From Solenopsis invicta (lineage: Eukaryota > Arthropoda > Insecta > Hymenoptera > Formicidae): DNA of 64,000 bases. This document shows positions 22,364 through 33,094 of the stretch, one piece after another. Numbering within the stretch: position 1 is the first letter of the stretch; each line of letters opens with the position of its first letter. The notes under the pieces are model-generated. The model did no database searches. It saw only the letters and a list, made by a program, of their open reading frames with translations, and was not told the DNA's origin. A program made the position numbers and the translations under genes. The stretch covers positions 6,117,001 to 6,181,000 of the forward strand of contig NC_052666.1 in the NCBI RefSeq assembly GCF_016802725.1. Direction: 5' to 3'.

Positions 22364-22463
22364 GAGGGAAAAAAGACTTGTGTGTTGTATCAGCTGAGCG
22401 CAGCAGGCACCTCACGACACACCCGCGCGTAACGGTGAGTGCGCCGCCCCTGCGTACCATCTG
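20904..22463. mobile_element. Nested TIR element with about 300-bp inverted arms
   Basis: Starts CAGATGGTACGCAGGGGCGG, which is repeated in reverse at 22463; TA on each side (20902-20903, 22464-22465). The arms (about 20904-21200 and 22125-22463) match closely, including the GCTAGCTTTAACTTAAAAATG and AGAAGTTCCAGGAAATTTT segments, with (GA)n/(CT)n tracts in both. No protein gene is recognised inside. Confidence 0.85.
21743..21948. mobile_element. Small AT-rich MITE
   Basis: About 206 bp with inverted arms of about 80 bases (CACTGAGAAAAA at the left; CACTAACAATGAGAAAAA reversed at the right) and TA on both sides. Short, AT-rich and non-coding. Confidence 0.75.
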
Positions 22464-22609
22464 TATTCGACCCGTGATACGCTAACTTAATCGGCTGATA
22501 TTTCAAAATCTGAGCGTTTGACAAATTTTTGGCAAAGGAAAAATCGTCTTAGAATTCGACCAGGAATACGTCCCTTAAAAAATAACGGATTATTCTGAAT
22601 CACCCTGTA

Positions 22610-24393
22610 TATATATATATATATACATACATATATATATATATAACCGAATAACGATTTCACTTGTGCTACCATATTATTTCAGTCTTACGCTCTTCTT
22701 GTGCTCTCCACCGCGACTTTTCCTCTTATCATTTTTCTTCGATCGGCGTGAGTCATGCAAAAGCGTTTTGTCTTCTGCTTGGCGACATCACGCTCGATTA
22801 ACAATCGTCGCGGGGAACAGTTCCTCACGAAAGGTACAGGCTTGTTCCTTCAACTGGATATCAGTGGAAGAAACGCTAGTGAACGCCGTAAATTAGTTCG
22901 CTAAATCAGTCGCGTTAATTCCGAAAAGGCGTTTCGTGGTTTCGACAGTCTAAGAACATTAATGATAAAAACGATCGAAAAACAGTACATGTACACATCT
23001 ATTTAATCCTTGAGCACACTAGCGCGAAACTCCCATCGAATTTACGCGCATTCGTGCACGTATAAAATGACAAATATGTGTATACATACATAGCAAACAC
23101 ACGAGTGTAATCATAAAATTCATAAACGTCAAGTATGTTGTCCAACTAATCTTTCATTAATCCGTAAATGCTCGTGTGACTTTTTCTATTTATTTTTATT
23201 TGTAAGTAATCATGAACTCTGAGAAATGTTTTTTTTAAACGTAAAATAACAATTTTCAAGTATTTATAAAAATTTAAAGAGATCCATATTTTTAATAATA
23301 TTTTGTTACCTAATATAATTGATTAGTAAATTCGCTTGCGTCTGGGTCAGTTTGACGCCCACGCGAGCACTTACGAAATTAACAGAAATTTATTAATCGA
23401 ACTCTTGCCATTTTTCACTATAGATACATCAAATATTAATTAAAGGAACGAACGAGAACATCCTTTTATGTCTTTAATATAACAACTGAAGAATTCGACG
23501 TGTCCTTCATTAAGGTCGCGAAACGTACGCGCCAGTATTCAAGGATTAATTAACGATCGAACAGCGAACTCTCGTGATACGGGTGTAAATCTGAGAAAAG
23601 GGTGTAAATGCAAGAGAGAAAGAGAGAGTAAGAAAGATCCGTAATGGAATAATACGCGCTGCAATTAGTTGAACGTCCGTGGACTGCCATTGACGCGAGT
23701 AGAAACACTATTATCGACATAAGTACGGCACATAGAAGAATATTTTCTTTTCTCTCCTACAACCAGACGAGGGTCCCACAGAGCGAGGCGCAATTATTAT
23801 TATTATTATTATCAATAAACCCTGAATGCTCGATTATCTACAAACGGATATCATTTGAGTCGTGTGTCGTCCCGATAAAGGCGACGAACGCTTCGTCCGT
23901 AACCGAACATTCGGCTGAACGTCCGAGGTACCACTTATCTCGTAACACAGGTCGGAGTTATCTTACACCGTTCCTCTACATAGTATCCCATGGAATCCAT
24001 AGAATTTGCCGTAACGCAATAACAATTACTATAGTTAACAACTAATAAAGATCGCTATGCGCGTATTTAATTAAAAATGAAAATTTTAATGTTTTAAATA
24101 AAGACATACTTTTAATTATAAAACTAAAAATTTCTTTATACTGTCCGATTGAAAATTAAATTTGATCATTCTTGATTTTATAATTTTTACAATTTAGTAT
24201 GTCGAGAATTAAAGTATTTAATTAAAAATAAAAATGTTAATGTTTCAAATAAAAATGTATTTTTAAATATTTTTCTATTTATCTAAAAAACAATTTCTGT
24301 TACATAATTCTCGATTAAAAATTTCATCGAACAAGAGTAACAAATTAATAAAAAAGGGATAAAACGTTTTTATTTTTTAAAATTGGTTCATTT
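22610..24393. other. Intergenic DNA
   Basis: Nothing firm. A (TA)n tract lies at about 22608-22645 and a short (ATT)n run at about 23792-23812. Some open frames exist but have no recognisable protein features. Confidence 0.4.
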
Positions 24394-24603
24394 TTAAGGG
24401 GTTACACCACAGTAGAAATTTCAAAAAATCAATTTTTTGTATTGGCTTAAAAAAATCCTTTGAACCCTCTAGAATAAGAGACAAACAGTTTTATATCTGC
24501 CAGAAATCGTTTTCATTGAAATTTCGAGCTCTTTCTCGACCCCTCCCGACTGCTCCGAAACGACTACCTGCGCACAGTGGGATAGAATACGGAAAAACTG
24601 GCC

Positions 24604-25331
24604 AAAATTCAAAATGTTGATGGATTTGCATGAAACTTGGTATAGGGAGGTTTTTGGAGTCGCTGATTTCGAATTTGATGTCAAAAATTCAAAATTCAAA
24701 ATGGCGGATACAATATGACGGACAAAATTATCAAAATCGACTGAATTCGCTTGAAACTTGGTATAGGGAGGTTTTTGTGGTCGCTGATTTCGAATTTGAT
24801 GTCAAAAATTCAAAATTCAAAATGGCGGATACAATATGACGGACAAAATTATCAAAATCGACTGAATTCGCTTGAAACTTGGTATAGGGGGGTTTTGGGG
24901 GTCGCTGATTTCGAATTTAATGTCAAAAATTAAAAATTCAAAATGGCGAATACAATATGACGGACAAAATTATCAAAATCGACTGAATTCGCTTGAAACT
25001 TGGTATAGGGGGGTTTTGGGGGTCGCTGATTTCGAATTTGATGTCAAAAATTCAAAATTCAAAATGGCGGATACAATATGACGGACAAAATTATCAAAAT
25101 CGACTGAATTCGCTTGAAACTTGGTATAGGGGGGTTTTGGGGGTCGCTGATTTCGAATTTGATGTCAAAAATTCAAAATTCAAAATGGCGGATACAATAT
25201 GACGGACAAAATTATCAAAATCGACTGAATTCGCTTGAAACTTGGTATAGGGGGGTTTTGGGGGTCGCTGATTTCGAATTTAATGTCAAAAATTCAAAAT
25301 TCAAAATGGCGGATACAATATGACGGACAAT
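24604..25331. repeat. 121-bp tandem repeat, six units
   Basis: Six head-to-tail units of 121 bases (phase points at 24630, 24751, 24872, 24993, 25114 and 25235), differing by a few bases. Each contains GAAACTTGGTATAGGG and ATGGCGGATACAATATGACG. The 69-aa frames within it overlap from unit to unit and are repeat artefacts. Confidence 0.97.
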
Positions 25332-25727
25332 TAAAATCTTAGTAGGATTATTTGCATGTTGTGTGCTAAGTTCCGTACATTGTCGTCGTTTTGACCTATC
25401 GGACAATAATTGGAACTCTAGACGTGGACGACCTGCTTTAGAAAGAGATTTATCATGGTGGGCAGTCAAATCAGGAATGTTGAAAACAAAGTCCAACCAT
25501 TCACCATATTTACATTCAAATTTACTTTGAATTCTTCTAACTTCGTTCCATTTTTTATTTATTTTAGTGCGCAAAGTTTTAACTGCAATTTTCAATTTAT
25601 TTAATTTATCAATATTTACATTATCAATTTGCAGCTTTAGTTTACTCAAAATATAATTTATGACCCCGTCTATTTCTGAGTTATGAATTTTTAACTCTTC
25701 TGCAATTTCCCGCTTTGTAAAAGACAT
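25215..25727 (-). CDS. ORF of unknown function inside the CACAGTG element
   Basis: From the ATG at 25727 (MSFTKREIAEELKIHNSE) a minus-strand frame of about 170 aa runs into the satellite, so its last third is repeat-derived. The first part is Lys/Asn-rich and helical; a KWNEVRRIQSKFECKYGEW segment and an AGRPRLEF...SDRSKRRQ motif follow. I recall similar GRP..F..S.RSKRR motifs in transposon-linked insect proteins but cannot name a function. A partial inverted copy of its start lies at about 26073-26160 on the other strand. Probably the first exon or N-terminal remnant of a transposon protein. Confidence 0.5.
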   Translation of the reverse strand: MSFTKREIAEELKIHNSEIDGVINYILSKLKLQIDNVNIDKLNKLKIAVKTLRTKINKKWNEVRRIQSKFECKYGEWLDFVFNIPDLTAHHDKSLSKAGRPRLEFQLLSDRSKRRQCTELSTQHANNPTKILIVRHIVSAILNFEFLTLNSKSATPKTPLYQVSSEFSRF

Positions 25728-26072
25728 TTTGAAATTAAAAGAAATGTACGAAATAATAATTTTGAAATGCAATAAACCTTAATATAATGGTAATGTACGT
25801 TTTAATTTGGGTACCAAAAAATTGTAAAAAACAACTTTCAAAAATCGTCTGCTAATAAGTATTTTATGAAATTCAGAATATCAGATCCAAAGATTCGAGC
25901 CAAAATGCAACTTCACACATATCATCATTTATAATACTGATATTATAAATTAACCGAAGTAAAACCGAGACCGAGCGCTCCTTTATATATAACATATTTT
26001 GCTGTATTTCTCTAGCGATAATGCGCGCCGCGTAGTGGCGGAAAAATAAACTATCTTCGCAGAACATTAAAA

Positions 26073-26160
26073 GGTTATAACTCAGAAGTGGACAGGGTTA
26101 TATTATAAATCATATTTTGAGTAAACTGAAGCTGCAACTTGATAGTGTAGATTTAGGTGA
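26073..26160 (+). pseudogene. Inverted partial copy of the ORF at 25215-25727
   Basis: The bases ATAACTCAGAAGTGGACAGG through about 26157 match the start region of the minus-strand ORF in the opposite orientation, with stops. The two copies face away from each other, giving a head-to-head arrangement inside the CACAGTG element. Confidence 0.65.
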
Positions 26161-27250
26161 ATATTTTTTAACTGTATCATATTTATTAAAATTAAATATT
26201 TCATTATAATTGAAAAATATTTCTTTTATCATATCTAAATATACGTTTGTTAATTAAGCAATTTTTCTCAGAGTATTAAAGTCCGACTACTTTTTGCATT
26301 TTGATCCGCCATATTGGATCTGCCATTTTGAATATTATAATTCCAACTTCGAAATCGTGCTCAACGATTAAAGTAATGCAGACATGACTTCTGATAATTA
26401 TATAATCGAACTGTTAATTTTTGCAATTTTCTCAGCAGCCTATCCCATTGAGCGCTTTAAAAATTGACGTTCACGTCAATATACATTTCTAAGTGATATT
26501 AGGTGTTTAAACATAAAAAGTAGCAAAAAGTAGCATATTTACATTAAAATACACATTTGAAGGAACACATTGGCACGTCAAATTTATTTATTGGAAGTGG
26601 AACTTCGTGGAACGACGTTTCGGTAGTGCGTTACTCTGTAAGAAAATAGTAAGTTGTCCGTCAGTTTAATATTTTTTAAACTTTCAGAGTCAATATAACG
26701 AAAAGTATCTACTATTTTCATGATTTGTATACTTCCTTAGAAAGCAATAAAATAAAAAACTCGAATTATATAATTGATTAACGATGTAAAATGCTTTACT
26801 TTATACATATATTTACTACATATCATATGCAACTTTCTCAAACTATTATTGCTACAAAAAAAAGTACTTGACCAAAAGTTATAAAATGTTGAGAATATAT
26901 GTACTGACATGTCCACATGAGTACCGTATGTTTACTTTATCAAAATTAAAAAGTTGACTTTTGGCCACTTTTTCCGTATTCTATCCCACTGTGCTGCGGT
27001 AAATATGACACCTGCTTGTCGGGTACAGCATTATGTCTTACCATTCGATTTCTAACTTCTCTAATATACTAATAGATGTTGTTAGAAACATCTTCAAGCA
27101 TTTTGAACACAAAGTACGTTAGTACAGCGTCCTTTGATGTTGAGAGAAGACGTAAATTTTGCGTGGAAGTTATTCGAAATCACGATTTGCAGTGCTAATT
27201 TTTCACACGTTATTTGTAGCCTTGACATTTATGTGAGTTACAATGAGTGA

Positions 27251-27799
27251 AAAGAAAGTGTATGCAAGTCATATCCACAGCACGAAAAATGCTCAGAGTC
27301 TTGGTGCGAATGGAAGAAGGCGCAAGCAACGGGTTTCTTAGACTCCTTTCATCATAAGCCGGCACTCGCGAACGAAGTTTTTGAAACCATCAGACCAATC
27401 TACGAGGATTTGAGCCGTGACGAGTTGCTGAATCGTTGCTTGGGAGGCTATACGCAGAACAGCAACAAAAGTTTTAATTCTACAGTCTGGCACTTGGCTC
27501 CTAAAAATTATTCAAGCGGAAAGAAAATATTACAAATAGCAAGTGACATTGCTGTTTGTACTTTTAATAATGAAGTGATAAACGTTTTAAGAATAATGAA
27601 AGTGATGGACATGAACATTGGACCACAATCCTACAACTTTTGTTTAGAGGCGGACGCTGCTCGAATACAACGCGCGGAGCGCTCTTTGACGGACGTAGCA
27701 AAAGAGGCTCGCTCCAGCATAAAAGCGTCCAACAAAGAAAACGAGGAAGAGTTTAGCAACCTGGAAGGTCAGCTTTACGGTGCTGGAATAGCAGATTAA
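27251..27799 (+). pseudogene. C-terminal remnant of a Mutator/Kolobok-like transposase
   Basis: The frame opens after TGA at 27248-27250 and ends with TAA at 27799. Motifs in order: YPQHEKCSESWCEWKKA, then FHHKPAL, IRPIYEDLSRDELLNRCL, GGYTQNSNKSFNSTVWHLAP, and an Ala/Glu-rich coiled tail. From memory this matches the end of the mutator-like transposase domain (RCLHGKTQNxNESFNxxxW) seen in insect and cnidarian transposons. The catalytic N-terminal part is missing because of the nested element and decay. About 180 residues remain. Confidence 0.65.
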
Positions 27800-28412
27800 A
27801 GGTAAAAGATTTTTAATAATCAAATTTTTTATTTTATCATGTTCAAAACACGAGTCAAAACTTTAAACGCATTTTTCTCGAAACACGTTTTTTCAAATCG
27901 GCACGCAGCACAACTCAAACAATTTTCTATTTTTTCACTCCAAATTAATATCACATCTTTAAAACAACATTCAGCATAAAAATACGTAGCCGATTTTCGT
28001 TAAGTTAATATTTCGATTTTTTAGGTACAAATAAGTGCCCGTTTTTTGATAGTAAAATGAACTTTTTTTTCAATTGCTCGCCAATTTAACAAAAATGAAT
28101 ATTTTCAAAATCCCCTACGTATTTCTATAGCTATACTAATGTAGTTTAAGAAAAAAATTTTTATTTTTTTCCAGATTAATTTTTACTGCACTTCTACTGC
28201 GTGCCGCGGAGCCTCTCCAAAAAAAAACCGTTCCGCAGAAACGGCTGTTGGGCAGCCATTTTGTAATATTTTTTAATAAATAAAATTTTTTTTAAAACTT
28301 CAAAACATGCTTAACAACATTCTTAAAAAGAATTACACTTTTACTTTTCCTTCCACTTAAAAAAAAATCGCAAAAAACGTAAAATTTTTGCTCTCTACTG
28401 TGGTGTAACCTC

Positions 28413-28612
28413 TTAATTGTGATTAAAGGAAACCATTTATATTTCTGTATTAAAAAAAAAATCGATTCAAAGTCACGAATTCGAGGACGAGGTTTTCATT
28501 GTTGAAATAAACATATAAAAAAAAATATTAAAAATATTAATATAAATATAAAAAAAACATTTATATATAAAAAAAAACCATATAAAATATATTTATATAT
28601 AAATATATTATA
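28413..28612. other. AT-rich spacer
   Basis: Low-complexity A/T sequence with no feature. Confidence 0.3.
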
Positions 28613-28613
28613 G

Positions 28614-29752
28614 CGGTGGGTTGTACACCTCAATAGCGGGAGGCGGGTTGTCCCCCTCGATGGTGACCCACCTTGTCGTGGTGAAAGGGCTTCCTCTTCC
28701 TCGAGTCGCCTTTGGGCGAGGAGAGATGGAGGGTCCAAGCGGTCACCGGGAAGGCATCTGCCTTCTCCTAGAAGGCAGTTGCGGTGCCCAAAGCGCCTCG
28801 GCGCGGCGGGCACAAGAGACGGAGGGGCTGGTGATCCCCGTGTCTGGGGACGGTGTCGTTTTCACGGCTCGCGTCCTGGTACGAAGAGAGCAGGCTCCTC
28901 AAAGGGTAGAACGGGCCGGCGGGATCTCGGTGCTACCGGACCCGTCGGGCTGGGCCGCCTGGACGTATTCCAGGGCAGGGTCGGAGCGGTGGAAAACGGT
29001 CCAGCGCGCGCCTCGCGGGAAACTCTCCCCGAGGTTACGGGCTGGACTGGCCCTGGGGCCGTTCGGAATTATTCGTAGGCGTGGCCCGGGGTGGTGCTGG
29101 TCTGGCCTGGCACTCAGCGACGGCGTCCCTTCCAAAGCGGGTGTCGGGCTGGCCCCGCCTTCGGGACACGCAGCCGCGGGAGGAGGGCCCCTCACGCTAG
29201 TGAGCCCGGCGAGGCAGACTCCACTTGACGGTCCAGGGAAAGCGACCCTGCAACATAACGCGAAGTCACTCTCCCCACTCGCCGGTGGGGAGAGGGAATG
29301 ATACTACCCCAGGGTAGTAAAGTGGGCCGCGCCGCCGTCAGTGCGGCGCGAAGAGGTCCGAGGTTACGGCGGGGGCCGGATACCTCGGGCTTTACCCCTC
29401 CCCCCAAACATCAGGGGAAGAGGCGGGGGAGGGAAAGTGTCCACTTCCCCCGACCTAGGGCAGACGAGGCCCTTAAGCCCTGCCAGGTGCACCTATGGTT
29501 AAGGCGCACCTGGCATGTTGAGTCGGCCCAGGCCGACCGGGTCCGGGGGGTTCCGGAAGTATGCTGCACGCGTTCCCGAAGCCCCCCAGTTATGGACCAG
29601 GGCAGGATACCCGGAAAGGTTTTAGTGGATAGGCCCCCGTCGACACGTCGGCGGGGGAGAGCCCCACATAACCTAACCTAACCTAACCACCAGGCCTCCC
29701 CCGGGGCCTGGGGTATGTGGTAACGCATTTCCCCTCCGTTACAAAAAAAAAT
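28614..29752 (+). mobile_element. GC-rich non-LTR retrotransposon 3' end (5'-truncated)
   Basis: A sharply GC-rich block in AT-rich DNA, ending in a short poly-A (AAAAAAAAA at 29743-29751). No RT frame is present, so only a 3' untranslated part seems to remain. It contains (AACCT)n at 29670-29688 and a strong hairpin CCAGGCCTCC..GGGGCCTGG at about 29689-29711. The left edge (GGGTTGTACACCTCAATAGC..) and the sequence right of the poly-A are both units of the GGGTTGTAC repeat, so it appears to have inserted into that repeat array. Confidence 0.55.
29670..29688. repeat. Short telomere-type (AACCT)n run
   Basis: Nearly four units of AACCT, equal to TTAGG on the other strand, within the GC-rich element. 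This is the insect telomere motif at an interstitial site. Confidence 0.8.
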
Positions 29753-31386
29753 AGATGCAGGTTGTACGCCTGAGTGGCGGGAGGCGGGTTGTACGTCTGA
29801 GTGGTAGAAGGCGGGTTGTACACATGAGTGGGTGGCGGCGGGTTGTATGGCTGAGTGGCGAGCTGCAGGTTGTATGCCTGAGTGGCGGGCGACGGGTTGT
29901 ACACATGAGTAGGTGGCGGCGGGTTGTATGCCTGAGTGGCGGGCGACGGGTTGTACACCTGAGTGGCGAGAGGCGGGTTGTACACCTGAGAAATCGGCGG
30001 CGGGTTGTACACATAAGTAGGTGGCGGCGGATTGTACGCCTGAGTGGCCGGCGGAGGACTCACTGACATGCCAATATATGCTGTAAAATTGTTAAAATGA
30101 GTTAACAATATTCTAAACATTTTTAAGTTTTCAAATGGGTATTAGTAGTTTGCATATACTTACCATTTTTCTTCGCTTGTTGTACGGTACGCCGCAACAT
30201 ATTCTTTATTTGCTGGAAAAAGAAACGTATAGTATGTATATATATAGTATATTGCAAAAATTTTGCGGCAATGGTAAAATGTTCGCTTCAAAAATATTGG
30301 TATCTACATAATATAGCAGCAACGTTAATACAATACTATACTCGTACATGTTGCTGCAGTATTGTTGCAACATTACGTACCAATATTTCTGAAGCGGACA
30401 TTTTATCATTGCTGCAATGTTGCTGAAACATTGCAGAAATATTTTCCAATGTTTTTGCAATGCTGTGCTGTATAAGTATAAGGGCCTCTTTCACTAATGT
30501 TGATTGTATCGTTATTGCAATATGTATTTTGAATGAATTGACATTTGAAACAAGAATATAATGACTAAATGGACATATAAAAATGATTGTAATGCTTGTG
30601 ATATGATTAATTATAAAAACTATGTCTGAGAGGTCACACACAGCTCTTCACTTCCTCTCAGATTCAGAAATGTGTAACATAACTCATCATTAAGTAAAGT
30701 AAGACAGTTTGAATCCCGTTAAATGATATAAGATTATTATAATAAACGGCATTCAAAATAATCTCACCTTATTTACTGCTTAATTAATTTACACTAATCT
30801 GAAAGTGAGAGAAAGCAAAAAACTGTGACCTCTAAGACATGGTTTTTAAAATTAATCACACCACAAACATTACAATCATTTTCATCATATCTCCGTTTAG
30901 TCATTATATTCATGTTTCAAATGTCAATTCATTCAAAATACATATTGCTATAACGATAGAGCCAGAACAATAATGACTTAGAAACAAATCTGTTATCTGT
31001 GTGCGTGTATGTAATCTTTTATACTATTATATGTATATTTACCCTGTGTGTTACTGGCGGCGGTCTTGGACAATACGCTCGATATGTTACTTCCTCTTGC
31101 GAGACGTTCAGCAACAAGCAGTACAGACATACGTCCTGGTCGCGGCTGGCTGTATACTATTGTATCTTCGCCGGGCGCAGGAGTATACCCTGCAGGCAAT
31201 ATCCTCCTGGTAGCAGGTGGTGGCGGCGGCGTTGTCGTTGTCGGCGGCGGTGGTGACAGTGGTGGCGGCGGCGATGATGTCGGTGGTGGAGGCGGTGGCA
31301 ACTTTTTTTTCCCCTTGTGTGTATGCAGCCAGCACATTTGCTGGCTGTATTATAGACAAGATTGTCCACAACGTCTTCACTTTTCG
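29683..31386 (-). CDS. Candidate spliced proline-rich gene, minus strand
   Basis: Three exon candidates: 31043-31386 (acceptor TTTGTATTGCAG, donor GG|GTAAAT), 30164-30212 (acceptor TTTCTTTTTCCAG, donor ATG|GTAAGT) and 29683-30080 (acceptor TTTTACAG). The first encodes EDVVDNLVYNTASKCAGC, then, after an eight-A run where the frame would have to shift, a PPPPPPTSSPPPP tract, and then AGYTPAPGEDTIVYSQ. The last encodes the YNPPPATQ repeats. Joining the exons by these sites does not keep the YNPPPATQ frame (phase off by one), so the model is incomplete or the gene is decayed. The first two introns' splice sites look strong. It is the only candidate non-transposon gene. Function unknown. Confidence 0.35.
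29757..30066 (-). repeat. About 30-bp tandem repeat encoding YNPPPATQ(A/V) units
   Basis: About ten imperfect units of GGGTTGTAC(A/G)CCTGAGTGGC on the plus strand. On the minus strand each unit gives a ten-residue YNPPPATQAY-like repeat. Other frames are open too, because the unit lacks stops in them, so the coding frame is not proven. Confidence 0.85.
30256..30420. repeat. Short foldback inside the candidate intron
   Basis: GCAATGGTAAAATGTTCGC.. at about 30268 is matched in reverse by ..GCGGACATTTTATCATTGC near 30412, with arms of about 60 bases and a short loop. Non-coding. Confidence 0.7.
30485..30970. repeat. Foldback element inside the candidate intron
   Basis: Left arm about 30495-30650 and right arm about 30820-30965 are inverted matches (TTGCAATATGTATTTTGAAT.. 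against ..ATTCAAAATACATATTG; GTCTGAGAGGTCAC against GTGACCTCTAAGAC). Non-coding, about 0.5 kb. MITE-like. Confidence 0.75.
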
Positions 31387-31438
31387 CTGCAATACAAACA
31401 TAAAAAATATAATGAAAAAAACATGAACTTATATATTT

Positions 31439-31797
31439 GAAAGATGGAAAGGTTGTAGGATGTATGTGTCTTTCTCTCAGGGGGAATGTTCTCCCTTAGG
31501 GGGGTTAGACAAAGATGGCTGACTCTCGACAATGGCGCGAGATAAGACCACTGATTTCTTCAACTCGACAGAGACAGAAGGACGGGATGGCGAAATTACT
31601 GACTCACTGGCTTTATGAGAATTAGACAGACTTTATTCATTTAACGGTTACAGACTTGCACGACTGACTTCTACGGCACTAACGACTCGACACGACAACT
31701 CTCGCATGTGACTTGACTTGTCATCATGCCAGCAAAACAGAGAGTCAGCCATCCTTGTCTAACCCCCCTACATCCTACAATCTTTCCATCTTTCATA
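31439..31797. mobile_element. Small TIR element (MITE)
   Basis: Ends GAAAGATGGAAAGGTTGTAG at 31439 and, reversed, at 31797 with one mismatch; a second inner inverted match (GGGGGGTTAGACAA(A/G)GATGG) is offset. About 359 bp. Non-coding. Confidence 0.7.
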
Positions 31798-32269
31798 TGC
31801 ATGATCCAGTCGTACTCGAGCGAGTCGATGTACCAACAAGAAGATACCGCGAAGCGAATGTCGCGGATGATAAAAAATTTGGCTATTACGCAGACGCCTC
31901 GCCATTTCTTCTCGATATCTCCTCGTCTCGCTCGCGTACCAGGCACGGACACAAAAAAATGATGTACTCTAAGGTGTACTTACTTCATCATCGTCGTCCT
32001 TCGAATTGGCTCTTTATTCGGTCTTTCCTTTTTTCATTTCTTTTTCCATTTTTTCACTTTTCTTCCGCCCGCTCTCTTTCTTCCTGTAACACTGCCACTT
32101 CTCTGTTTCACTTTCTCTTTTACGCATGGTCCGTAACGAAACGCGGCACGTGGCGACACGCGAATGTTGGTGCACCGGCTACCACGCTGCACAAAGTAAC
32201 CCCCCACCACTGCGCATAGAATTTCCCGGGCCCGGCGAGGGCCCATGTGTTGGCGTCGTTACTGTCATT
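31798..32269. other. No supported gene
   Basis: A 168-aa plus-strand frame spans 31713-32219 but starts inside the MITE and has no recognisable protein character. Nothing else seen. Confidence 0.3.
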
Positions 32270-32795
32270 TTCATTATAAAAATGTTAATAAATTTTATTC
32301 TTCTATTAATTAAATTTGACATAAAATAGTAGTTAGTTTTTTTACCCTTTCTTTTTTTGAGTGAGAAATACTATTTCTAAATGTAAAAATTTTTAATTTT
32401 TGTTTCTTTAGTTTCTAATTTTGAGTTTTCATTTTTATGTTTTTTTGTAATATTTGTACAAAATGAGCTTTTTATTCTAGGAATTTTTTTTTATACTCCG
32501 ATCTTCAAATTATTACTTTTTTTTTGCTAATCTTGTTGCTGTATGATCATGAGCTTTATAAATGGCTTTGGTCTATCTACAAGAACGCTTCAAAGTTACA
32601 GTAATATGATGTAATACTTAGAAAGTTTAATTATATAAAAATTCGGAAATATTCAATTTTACATACTTTTACTTTAACGTATGGAAAAAAAAATGTAAAA
32701 AGAATTTTTTACAATTATTATGTTAATATCATAAATTGAATTTCTACAAAAAAAAATTTTTACATTTTTATAAAGCAAAAAAGGGATCGCAGTTA

Positions 32796-33059
32796 CATTG
32801 CGACTTCATATAAAATTTCATTTAATCAGCAAACGGAGTTTTCCTTTCTTACACAAGTTTATGTTTTTGTATGTAAATAACGCTTCATAATGATAATGTA
32901 ATTATTAATATTTGTAAAATACTCATACGTAGAAGCGCAAATAAAAAATTAATAACATTGTCATTATGAAGCTTTATTTACATATAAAAACATAAACTTG
33001 TGTAAGAAAGGAAAACTCTGTTTGCTGATTAAATGAAATTTTACATGAAGTCGCTTGTG
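32796..33059. mobile_element. Foldback MITE with TA duplication
   Basis: Inverted arms of about 105 bases (32801-32905 and 32951-33056; CGACTTCATATAAAATTTCA against its reverse). TA flanks each end (32794-32795 and 33060-33061). The right arm of the large inverted repeat lacks it, which supports insertion. Confidence 0.8.
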
Positions 33060-33094
33060 TAACATAAGTAATCGAATCGAAAAGAAGCCCAGCG

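Larger units (their letters stand above)
19590..22607. mobile_element. 3.0-kb TIR element with TA duplication, no transposase seen
   Basis: Terminal inverted repeats of about 145 bases: CACGGTGATTTAGAATAATC at 19590 and, reversed, CAGGGTGATTCAGAATAATC ending at 22607, flanked by TA (19588-19589 and 22608-22609). The ends suit a Tc1/mariner-type non-autonomous element. No transposase remnant is visible. It contains a second TIR element (20904-22463), which itself contains a small MITE (21743-21948). Confidence 0.8.
24573..26993. mobile_element. Nested element with CACAGTG ends and 5-bp target duplication (Transib-like)
   Basis: Inverted ends of about 35 bases begin CACAGTGGGATAGAATACGG at 24573 and, reversed, end at 26993. 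Directly outside lies CTGCG on both sides (24568-24572 and 26994-26998). A 5-bp GC-rich duplication with CACNNTG ends is the Transib pattern. The element holds a 121-bp satellite, a minus-strand ORF and a partial inverted copy of it. No RAG1-like transposase core is seen, so the assignment rests on ends and duplication. Confidence 0.7.
24398..28412. mobile_element. 4.0-kb DNA transposon with TTAA duplication and Mutator-like remnant
   Basis: Inverted ends G(G/A)GGTTACACCACAGTAGA (19 bases, one mismatch) at 24398 and 28412, flanked by TTAA (24394-24397, 28413-28416). TTAA duplications are known for piggyBac and Kolobok elements. A transposase C-terminal remnant lies at 27251-27799. The left half is occupied by the nested CACAGTG element (24573-26993). 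Confidence 0.8.

Noticed and set aside
24630..25323. Repeated 69-aa frames MKLGIGGFW...
   Set aside because: They overlap from unit to unit of the 121-bp satellite and have no independent start or stop context.
24604..25331. CRISPR-like array
   Set aside because: Units are contiguous 121-bp repeats without unique spacers, in eukaryotic DNA.
28621..29301. 226-aa frame in the GC-rich block
   Set aside because: No RT, endonuclease or zinc motifs; open because of high GC. Treated as retrotransposon 3' sequence.
29670..29688. True telomere end
   Set aside because: Only about four units, inside a GC-rich element with unique sequence on both sides.
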